From positions 8,159 to 72,158 of the forward strand of contig CAZJQP010000014.1 in NCBI GenBank assembly GCA_964548225.1: a DNA stretch of 64,000 nucleotides, in the 5' to 3' direction. The notes under the pieces are model-generated. The model was given only the letters and a program-made list of their open reading frames with translations. It made no database searches and was not told the origin of the DNA. This document shows, piece by piece, positions 57,436 to 64,000 of this stretch (positions are counted from its first letter, which is position 1; each line of letters starts with the position of its first letter). The translations under genes were made by a program, and so were the position numbers. The stretch comes from CALMEH01 sp964548225 (GTDB lineage Bacteria > Acidobacteriota > Blastocatellia > Pyrinomonadales > Pyrinomonadaceae).

Positions 57436-58941
57436 TTATTCGTTTGCTTTCAGTAATTTTACCGTAAATTTCGTGCCTTCATTGATTTTCGATTCGACAT
57501 CAACGGTTGCGCTGTGGATGTCGAGGATTTTTTTGACGATTGCCAGACCTAATCCGGTGCCGGTTTCTTTTGTCGAGAAATACGGCTCGAAAATCTTGCA
57601 TAAATTTTCCTCTGAAATGCCGCCGCCCGTGTCTGTTACTTCGACTTTAACAAAATCTTTGTCGGGCGAAATCATTACTTGCAAATTGCCGCCGTTTGCT
57701 TCCATCGCTTGCACGGAATTGATAAATAAATTGCTGAAAACCGAGCGTAAAAATTCCTTATCCGCTTTAATCAAAGGAATTTCTTCGCGTTCGACGACGC
57801 TTATTTTAATGTTCGTATCTTCCGCTTGAGCTTCGACGAGCCTTAACGAATCTTCGATAACTTCCCGCACTTTAGTCGGTTGCAAATTTGCACTTGCCGG
57901 ACGCGAATAGCTTAAAAAATCCGTGATTTGACGATTGATGCGGGCGACTTCGGTTTTTAACTGCGAAGTTAATTTGTCGAAATCCTCGCGTTTCGTTTCG
58001 TCGTCGGGCGTGAATTTGGTGCGAAGATGGTCGAGCGTTAAGTTGATGTAATTTAACGGATTGCGAATTTCGTGCGCGATTGCCGAACCTAATCTGCCGA
58101 CAACCGCACTCTTTTCGGCTTCTTGAAGTTGCGCTTCAAGTTCGCGGTTTTTCTCCAATTCGGCAGTCATTTCGTTAAATTGTTCGGCGAGTTCTTCGAT
58201 TTCGTCGCTGCGTTTTGTAACCGGCACGCGCACGCTCAAATCACCTTTGGCAACTTGTCGTGCGGCGTTCGATAAATCGGCAATCGGGCGCGTAAATCGC
58301 CAAACCAGCACGAATGTAACGATTGAAGAAAGCAGAAGAATCAGTAAAGTGTAAATCAAAGGTTGTGCGGCGCGAAGCAATGTCGGATTCTGATTGGTTT
58401 TGAGAATAACCATAATGTAATAAATCTTTCGGTCACTCTGCTGTCCGGTTTCTATCGGAATGGCGTGGGCTTCGCTTTCGGTTTCTTGGTCAAAGACGGT
58501 TTTTGCATTCGGAAATCTTTCCGCGTCTTTGCCTAAACGGTTCGCTTCCATCAAAGGCGGCAAACTGTTTATATCTTTCAAATAAACATATTTATCATTG
58601 CCGCTTGCATCTTGCGTCGGCAAATATTCGCCGCTCAAACTGTCGTGAACTTGCCATTCGGGGTTGATGACAAAAATATCTTTGATTCGCCGAATTGATT
58701 TTTCGTCAAAGAACGATTGTCCTTCGCGTTTGACAAATTCCTGAAGCCGATAAGTCGAAGTCAAACTCGTAACGCCGAGCGCGATGCCCGAAACCAACGC
58801 TTGTTCCTGCATCGCACGGGTTTTTGCATTCTCGCGTTCGGTTACAAAATTCAGATAAAACTGCACGCCGAGCGTCGCCACCAAAAGCAATGCCAAAATT
58901 ATCAGAAGTCTGCCGCGAAATGTGTTTAAGAAATTTGTCAT
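57436..58941 (-). CDS. membrane sensor histidine kinase (NtrB/AtoS type)
   Basis: The 501-residue protein has two membrane helices (LLIILALLLVATLGVQFYL and LIYTLLILLLSSIVTFVLVW) flanking a periplasmic sensor domain of about 150 residues. HAMP (RFTRPIADLSNAARQVAKGD), the HisKA box AHEIRNPLNYINLTLDHL with the phospho-His, and an ATPase domain (N box FINSVQAMEANGG, G1 VEVTDTGGGISEENL, G2 TGLGLAIVKKI) follow. It most likely phosphorylates the sigma-54-dependent regulator at 54516, though three loci separate them. Confidence 0.94.
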   Translation of the reverse strand: MTNFLNTFRGRLLIILALLLVATLGVQFYLNFVTERENAKTRAMQEQALVSGIALGVTSLTSTYRLQEFVKREGQSFFDEKSIRRIKDIFVINPEWQVHDSLSGEYLPTQDASGNDKYVYLKDINSLPPLMEANRLGKDAERFPNAKTVFDQETESEAHAIPIETGQQSDRKIYYIMVILKTNQNPTLLRAAQPLIYTLLILLLSSIVTFVLVWRFTRPIADLSNAARQVAKGDLSVRVPVTKRSDEIEELAEQFNEMTAELEKNRELEAQLQEAEKSAVVGRLGSAIAHEIRNPLNYINLTLDHLRTKFTPDDETKREDFDKLTSQLKTEVARINRQITDFLSYSRPASANLQPTKVREVIEDSLRLVEAQAEDTNIKISVVEREEIPLIKADKEFLRSVFSNLFINSVQAMEANGGNLQVMISPDKDFVKVEVTDTGGGISEENLCKIFEPYFSTKETGTGLGLAIVKKILDIHSATVDVESKINEGTKFTVKLLKANE

Positions 58942-59103
58942 TTGTCCGTTGCCTTTGTTTTTTACTTTTTACTTCAGAATGTTATAGTTTTTTTTAGCTT
59001 AGAAGTAAATCTTTACGGCATCTTTATTCAATTTTTTTGAATCAAAAACCTACTTTCCCCTTAACTTTCCCTACATAATTCCATAGAAAAAGAGGTAAAA
59101 CCG

Positions 59104-60531
59104 ATGTTTTTTATTTCGGATAAGTTGTATTTCAAACTCTCCGCCGCCGTTTTTTTATTGTTTTTACTTTTTGCGTCAAACGCGCAAGCACAAACAAAAA
59201 AACCGAAGAAAACTAATGAAACTGCGGTGAAAACCGTTTCAAAACGCGAACAAGCCGAACGCGAAAAGGCAAAAATCGCCGAACAAAAACGCCGCGCCGA
59301 AGAACTTCAAAGGCAAAAAGTTCAACTCGAACAAAAACGCCGCCGCGAACAAATCCAACGCGAACAACAAGCCAAAAAAGCGAATTTTGAACGCGGACTT
59401 CGCACGAAAACCGTCGAAAATATTTCAAACGATAACGCCAACGGTGAAGACGCAGAAATTCGCCGCGCCGCGATAAACGCTCTCGGAAACCGTGCCGGAA
59501 CGATTGTTGTTTTGGAAGTTCAGACGGGAAAAATTCTCACGATTATCAATCAGGATTGGGCAATCAAGGAAAGTTTCAAACCGTGTTCGACGATAAAATT
59601 AGTAACGGCAATCGCCGGATTAAACGAAGATTTGATAAATAACGACGGCAGAATCGTTTCAAATTCTTTTGCAATGAATTTGGACGATGCGCTGGCTTTT
59701 TCAAATAATGCGTATTTTCAAAAAGTCGGCGCAAATCTCGGTTCAAACAAAATGATTTCTTACGCACAGATGCTCGGACTCGGCGCACCGACGGGCATCA
59801 ACGCCGAAAACGAAACGGGCGGAAAATTACCTTACAAAAACGAAAATTTGCGGATTTATTCGCACGGCGACGATTTTCAGGTTACGCCGCTTCAGCTTGC
59901 CGTAATGGTTTCGGCAATTTCAAACGGTGGACGAATTATCGTTCCGCGCATTCCGAAAAACGATTTTGAAAAGGCAAATTTTCGCGGTTTTTATCGAAGT
60001 CAGATAAATTTGCCGAAGGAAAATCTGCGCGGCGTGATTCCGGGAATGGTCGGTGCGGCAAGTTATGGCACAGCAAGCAAAGGCGTTTCTTCGGCATTAA
60101 ATGTTGCAGGAAAAACCGGCTCGTGCATTGGTGGTGGTTCTTGGGTCGGGCTTTTCGCTTCGGTTGCGCCGATTCAAAATCCGAAATTCGCGGTTGTTGT
60201 CATCACACGCGGACAAGCCGAGCGCGGAAAATTTGCGGCTGCGGTTGCCGGACAAATTTACAATGTCTTGCGCCTGCGTTTCAGCCAAAAAGACACGCAA
60301 ATTATCACCAAACTTCCAACCGAATTAAAACCGCAAAAGCAAACTGATGCCCAAACCAGCGAAAAATTAGATGATGCCGACAGTGATGATTCCGACGACA
60401 AGACAACCGTCAGAAAGGCAGACAATAACAAAACCAATAAAAATTCATCTGATATGTTTCCGCCCGTTGTCATTGAAGTCAACCGAACCAAAGAGCAAAT
60501 AACCAGACCGCGTGTGGTAAAAATTCCCTAA
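59104..60531 (+). CDS. penicillin-binding transpeptidase-like protein
   Basis: The 475-residue protein has a signal peptide (LYFKLSAAVFLLFLLFASNAQAQ) and a charged Lys/Arg/Glu-rich coiled coil (about 35-100). A transpeptidase domain follows with SxxK (S162-TIK165 in CSTIK), SxN (S200-N-N202 in AFSNNAYF) and KTG (337-339). The pedestal domain of high-mass PBPs is absent, as in compact D,D-transpeptidases or class D beta-lactamase-like proteins. The acidic Asp/Ser tail (DDADSDDSDDK) is unusual. It likely acts in peptidoglycan cross-linking. Confidence 0.85.
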   Translation: MFFISDKLYFKLSAAVFLLFLLFASNAQAQTKKPKKTNETAVKTVSKREQAEREKAKIAEQKRRAEELQRQKVQLEQKRRREQIQREQQAKKANFERGLRTKTVENISNDNANGEDAEIRRAAINALGNRAGTIVVLEVQTGKILTIINQDWAIKESFKPCSTIKLVTAIAGLNEDLINNDGRIVSNSFAMNLDDALAFSNNAYFQKVGANLGSNKMISYAQMLGLGAPTGINAENETGGKLPYKNENLRIYSHGDDFQVTPLQLAVMVSAISNGGRIIVPRIPKNDFEKANFRGFYRSQINLPKENLRGVIPGMVGAASYGTASKGVSSALNVAGKTGSCIGGGSWVGLFASVAPIQNPKFAVVVITRGQAERGKFAAAVAGQIYNVLRLRFSQKDTQIITKLPTELKPQKQTDAQTSEKLDDADSDDSDDKTTVRKADNNKTNKNSSDMFPPVVIEVNRTKEQITRPRVVKIP

Positions 60532-60884
60532 CAATTTAAAAGGTCATAATGCCGCCGTCTTAGTGGCTGTTGCGGGCAATATGTTCGCCGGACAACCGAC
60601 AAGATTGTGGCGTTAGACTTTTTTGACTTTCTTAAACAGTTTCATATATATTTTTGCGTTTTTAATCCTTGACAGAACCGTGAAACTTGCGTGATTATGT
60701 TAGTTTCGTTCATAATTAAACGGAATTTCGCTTTTCGGATGCCGGATGATTATTTACTGCAAAATACAGCAAACCTTTTTTGATTGGTAAAACATCTGAA
60801 TAAGCGAAAAACGATGCTTCCTGCAAAGTTTCGTTTTTGAATAAAAAATTAACAGTAATAGATTTTCGCGGAGGATAAATTTTA
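60532..60884. other. long intergenic/leader region without a gene
   Basis: No credible ORF is seen. It contains a GC-rich patch with short inverted words (CCGCCGTC...GTTGCGG, 60551-60578). Near the 3' end are A/T-rich sequence and a GCGGAGGATAAATTTTA ribosome site for the next gene. I could not match it to a known riboswitch. Confidence 0.4.
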
Positions 60885-62222
60885 ATGAAAAATATTTTTA
60901 GAGCTATCGGATTCGGAGCCGCCTTGATCACTTTTTCAGCAATCGGCGCATTCGCTCAGGCTAATCCGTGCGATGACGAATTTGATGTCAAACAGGCTGA
61001 ATATACAAAGTTCAGAGAAAGCATTAAGGGTGAAGTTACAATTGAAAAATTGGAAACCGCCGTTAGCGTCGGAACTAATTTTACAACCAAATACGCGGCT
61101 TGCGAGGACACCGCACCGGTCGTTAAATATATCAACGACAAAATGCCCGCCGTCAAAGAAACCCTTATTGATATGAAGCGCACCAAGAAATTTAATGATG
61201 GTGTTCAGAAATTAAATTCTACTGACATCAGCGTTCAAACTTTAGGCTTGGCTGATGCTTTTTCGGCAGGTAAAGAAATTGTTGCCGTAAAATCGGACAA
61301 ACCGATTTCGCTTGATGTTGCTCTCGTTTTGGCAAAAATCGGATACAATTTGGTAGATGCCGAAACTCCGAATGATACATATAACAGCGACACGATTTTG
61401 ATGGCAGAAACCGCTTTGAAAAAAATTGATACAATGGTTTCAACAAAATACGGCGCGTTTGGCAAATACGAATTTAAAACCCAAAAATACCCTGATGGTA
61501 AACAAAATGCCGCCGGTTGGATGAATTATATTATCGGCTACATCAAAGCCCAACGTCAGAAAAACGTAAAAGATTCTCTGCCGTATATGTTTAAAGCGGC
61601 GACCAAATATAATTCGGAAGTCAAAACTTTTCCCGAAACATTTCAATATATTGGCGGTTATTATGTTGAAGAACTCAAGAAAATTGACGGTAAAAGAAAA
61701 GATGTAATCAAAGCAAACGGTGATAAAGACAATGAAGAAAGTCTGGCAATGTGGGACTTGGAAAAAGGCTATATTGACCGTTCGATTGATGCTTATTCGA
61801 GAGCGCATAAGTTAGCCGTTGGTTTTGAAATGGCTGCAACGACAGCAGACGATAAAAAAGCTGCGAAAGAGTATAAAGACGGTCTTTACGGCATTATTAA
61901 AGCTCTCTATGAACAGCGTTTCGATAAAAAAGATGGTTTGGATGCACACATCGCCGCGCAATTAAGCAAACCGATGCCTGATCCTGCCAGCGAAGTTCAA
62001 CCGGTGAAGGAAGTAGCACCGACGACAACGACTTCGACGACTTCAACGACTTCGACAACTACGACGAATTCAACAACGAATACGACGAAGCCGACAACGA
62101 ATACGACGAATTCGACAACGAAGCCGACAACGAATACGACGAAACCGACAACCACGACGAAGCCGAGCAACACAACAACTACACCGAAAAAACCGGCTAC
62201 CAAAAAGAAAAGCGGACGCTAA
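60885..62222 (+). CDS. secreted protein with Thr/Lys-rich repetitive tail
   Basis: The 445-residue protein starts after GGAGG (60870-60874) with a signal peptide (KNIFRAIGFGAALITFSAIGAFAQA). The N-terminal 370 residues are helical and without a recognised domain (CDDEFDVKQAEYTKFRESIKG...). Paired cysteines (early CDD and later ACEDTAP) could form a disulfide. The last 65 residues are low-complexity TTT/STT/KPTTNT units ending in a basic KKPATKKKSGR, perhaps for binding the cell wall or DNA. A terminator follows. Confidence 0.75.
   Translation: MKNIFRAIGFGAALITFSAIGAFAQANPCDDEFDVKQAEYTKFRESIKGEVTIEKLETAVSVGTNFTTKYAACEDTAPVVKYINDKMPAVKETLIDMKRTKKFNDGVQKLNSTDISVQTLGLADAFSAGKEIVAVKSDKPISLDVALVLAKIGYNLVDAETPNDTYNSDTILMAETALKKIDTMVSTKYGAFGKYEFKTQKYPDGKQNAAGWMNYIIGYIKAQRQKNVKDSLPYMFKAATKYNSEVKTFPETFQYIGGYYVEELKKIDGKRKDVIKANGDKDNEESLAMWDLEKGYIDRSIDAYSRAHKLAVGFEMAATTADDKKAAKEYKDGLYGIIKALYEQRFDKKDGLDAHIAAQLSKPMPDPASEVQPVKEVAPTTTTSTTSTTSTTTTNSTTNTTKPTTNTTNSTTKPTTNTTKPTTTTKPSNTTTTPKKPATKKKSGR
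62025..62172 (+). repeat. minisatellite encoding Thr-rich tail
   Basis: ACGACG, TTCAACAACG, GAATACGACGAAGCCGACAA and similar 9-24-base units are reiterated in frame, forming the Thr-rich end of the secreted protein. Length is probably variable between strains. Confidence 0.75.
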
Positions 62223-62250
62223 TCTTTTCCGGCAGCTCTAAAAAATAATC

Positions 62251-62291
62251 AGCCGGACGCAGCATTTCAGCCGCGTCCGGCTTTTCTTTTT
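62251..62291 (+). terminator. intrinsic terminator
   Basis: AGCCGGACGC pairs perfectly with GCGTCCGGCT around a 12-base loop, followed by TTTCTTTTT. It ends the secreted-protein transcript before rnc. Confidence 0.9.
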
Positions 62292-62322
62292 GCCGCAATC
62301 TGCATAAACTTTTACCAAATGT

Positions 62323-63063
62323 ATGACGCAGAAATTGTCTAAACTCGAACAAATCATCGGCTATAAATTCAAAAACATCGTGCTTCTCAAACGTGCGGTA
62401 ACGCATCGTTCGTGGGCTTTTGAAAAATTACCCGACGGCGGCGGCGAAGAAATCCGCGAACTGCAAAACGAATCGCTCGAATTTGTCGGTGATTCGGTTG
62501 TCGGTCTTGCCATTGCCGAACAACTTTTTATTCTTCATCCGAAGGCGAGCGAGGGCGATTTGACTTTGATGAAACATCATCTCGTCAGCACCGATTCGTT
62601 GGCAAAAGTGGCAAAAACACTTGGGTTGAGCAAATTTATCCGAATGGGACGCGGCGAAGAAAAAACCGGCGGCAGAAAGAAACAGCAGATTCAGGCAAAT
62701 ACGCTCGAAGCCGTAATCGCAGCAGTTTTTTTTGACAGCGGATACATTGCGGCAAGGTCTTTCGTCAAAAGAATTTTTGCCAAAGAATTGAAAACCGCCA
62801 CGCCGCGTTCATCGCTCGACTTTAAAACGCTTTTGCAGGAAACTCTGCAAGCACAGAAACTTTCTTCGCCGAAATACCGTATCGTCAAAACCGAAGGCTT
62901 ACCACACGAACGCATTTTTCACGTCGAAGCGTCTTGGGAAAATGGCACAGTCAAAGGCAAAGGAACTTCGATAAAAGCCGCCGAAATGATGGCGGCAAAT
63001 GTTGCACTAAAGAAATTGGAGAAAGTGAGAAAAGGAGATGAAGAGAAAAAGAGAAAAAGTTGA
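62323..63063 (+). CDS. rnc: ribonuclease III
   Basis: The 246-residue double-strand-specific RNase processes rRNA precursors and other RNAs. The family signature NESLEFVGDSVVGL (49-62) holds the catalytic acidic residues. The second acidic pair is in NTLEAVIAAVFFDSG, and a dsRNA-binding domain ends the protein (SLDFKTLLQETLQAQKL, then GKGTSIKAAEMMAANVAL). The C-terminus is Lys/Arg-rich (KKRKS). lepB lies 67 bases downstream in the same direction. Confidence 0.96.
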   Translation: MTQKLSKLEQIIGYKFKNIVLLKRAVTHRSWAFEKLPDGGGEEIRELQNESLEFVGDSVVGLAIAEQLFILHPKASEGDLTLMKHHLVSTDSLAKVAKTLGLSKFIRMGRGEEKTGGRKKQQIQANTLEAVIAAVFFDSGYIAARSFVKRIFAKELKTATPRSSLDFKTLLQETLQAQKLSSPKYRIVKTEGLPHERIFHVEASWENGTVKGKGTSIKAAEMMAANVALKKLEKVRKGDEEKKRKS

Positions 63064-63130
63064 TTGGCTCAGGTGCAATAAAACTTTTTCACTTTTGCCC
63101 TTTTTCGCATTTTCACTTTAAAATACAGAT

Positions 63131-63952
63131 ATGCAAGAAGAAAAAGAAACTACGGTAAAAACACAACCACAGAAACCTCTCGGACCGCCGAAATCAACGG
63201 CGCGTGAATACCTCGAATCGTTTGTCGTAACGCTGGTGATGGCACTTTTCGGGATGACGTTTGTTTTGCAAGCCGTAACCGTTCCGACGGGTTCGATGCA
63301 GAATACGATTCTTATCGGCGATTATTTGCTCGTCAATAAATTCATCTTCGCGCCGGGCGGAAATCCTCTGCCGTTTATGCCGCAACGCGAAATCGAACGC
63401 GGCGACATCATCGTTTTCAAGTTTCCGGGTTATCCGAAAGAATTAGCGAAATCGCCGCAACAACAAGCCCAAGCCGGAATGCCGTATCAAACAAATTTCG
63501 TTAAGCGCGTCGTTGGTTTGCCGGGCGATAAAGTCGAAGTTCGCGGTAACGACGTTTTTATCAACGATCAAATTTTGCCCGAACATAAAGTCATCGGCGA
63601 TTCGCCTTCGAGTGAAGCCGCACTCAATACGAAAGAAATCGAACCGCGCCAACCGAATCAAAATTACGATGTTTATTATATGGAAGACGCAATAAAAGGA
63701 AAGATTTCCGAGCGTTACGAATACGCCGGAAAAGGCAAACCGTTCACTGTTCCGGCAAACAGTTATTTCGTAATGGGCGACAGCCGCAACCAAAGTCTTG
63801 ACAGCCGATATTGGGGCGTTGTCAGCCGCGATTTGGTTGTCGGACGCGCAATGTTCGTTTATTGGTCTTGCGACCGCGCCGCCGCCGGAGATTCGATGTT
63901 CGGTTGCTTGACGCATCCGCGTTTGGATCGCATCGGCACGATGATAAAGTAA
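63131..63952 (+). CDS. lepB: signal peptidase I
   Basis: The 273-residue membrane enzyme removes signal peptides. One N-terminal helix (FVVTLVMALFGMTFVLQAV) precedes the catalytic Ser55 (PTGSMQNTI) and Lys125 (NFVKRVVGLPGD). The box E motif FVMGDSRNQSLDSRYWG is present. An insertion between boxes (about 140-200, KVIGDSPSSEAA...) matches the large periplasmic domain. The gene is complete within the window. Confidence 0.97.
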   Translation: MQEEKETTVKTQPQKPLGPPKSTAREYLESFVVTLVMALFGMTFVLQAVTVPTGSMQNTILIGDYLLVNKFIFAPGGNPLPFMPQREIERGDIIVFKFPGYPKELAKSPQQQAQAGMPYQTNFVKRVVGLPGDKVEVRGNDVFINDQILPEHKVIGDSPSSEAALNTKEIEPRQPNQNYDVYYMEDAIKGKISERYEYAGKGKPFTVPANSYFVMGDSRNQSLDSRYWGVVSRDLVVGRAMFVYWSCDRAAAGDSMFGCLTHPRLDRIGTMIK

Positions 63953-64000
63953 AAAGTAAAAAGTAAAAAGTAAAAAGTAAAAAGTAAAAAGTAAAAAGTA
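63950..64000. repeat. heptamer repeat at the window edge
   Basis: At least seven direct copies of GTAAAAA (7-bp period) begin at the lepB stop codon and run off the window end. Confidence 0.85.

Noticed and set aside
57284..57829. 181-codon plus-strand ORF starting with IDVLSSA heptads, an apparent coiled coil
   Set aside because: Most of it is antisense to the histidine kinase catalytic domain, so it is a shadow frame.

Overview
The window reads as part of a chromosome from a Gram-negative bacterium. Lipid A and LPS genes (lpxD, lpxK, waaA, a GT9 transferase) imply an outer membrane. A carboxypeptidase-regulatory TonB-type receptor of the Oar style, several Hanks-type kinases, many zinc-ribbon proteins and moderate GC all recall Acidobacteriota, perhaps Blastocatellia/Pyrinomonadales. 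That placement is inference from gene content. No rRNA or phage was found. Coding density is high, and most genes are ordinary housekeeping genes.

Layout. 1-1734: end of an ABC-2 permease plus a secreted protein. 1737-2420: a 21-bp repeat array next to a MITE-like element. 2440-7018: five genes whose products all begin with a double-CxxC zinc ribbon (Ser/Thr kinase, SH3b, NTF2-like, YARHG, and a short protein sharing the kinase's C-terminal tail). 7082-18435: M28 peptidase, lpxD, Uma2 protein, priA, methyltransferase, topA, a small coupled ORF, dprA, a four-helix-bundle protein. 18496-18594: tRNA-Sec. 18773-23731: ATP synthase genes b', b, delta, alpha and gamma, with an unrelated DUF4056-like gene inserted. 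24072-28789: small membrane proteins, a VanZ-like protein with a palindromic insertion, a second 21-bp array, a TonB-type receptor. 29173-38091: SPFH/zinc-ribbon protein, Trm112-like protein, GT9, trpE-trpG-trpD, secreted HExxH protein, lpxK. 38094-42147: a predicted pseudokinase, then atpE, atpB, atpI, atpZ on the minus strand. 42231-58941 (all minus): LCAT-like lipase, GT2, waaA, efp, secreted and lipoproteins, an exported PEP-synthase-like protein, GT1, DUF4349, DUF4126, an NtrC-type regulator, nucleotidyltransferase, OmpH-like protein, a third 21-bp array, sensor kinase. 59104-63952: PBP-like transpeptidase, secreted Thr-rich protein, rnc, lepB.

The most unusual layer is repetitive DNA. 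At least a dozen loci carry heptanucleotide (7-bp period) repeats, often as inverted arms forming hairpins. Several abut start codons (lpxD, GT9, waaA, atpG, trpD), and some lie in frame inside genes (topA, GT9). Three separate arrays have a 21-bp period, which is 7 codons. Palindromic elements with terminal inverted repeats sit at 2164-2420, 23881-24030 and 36067-36207, and a duplicated palindrome is inserted in frame in the VanZ-like gene. The protein-level candidates for something new are the zinc-ribbon kinase cluster with its shared tail, the pseudokinase lacking both catalytic aspartates, and the exported phosphotransferase-like protein. ATP synthase subunits beta and epsilon (atpD, atpC) are not in this window.
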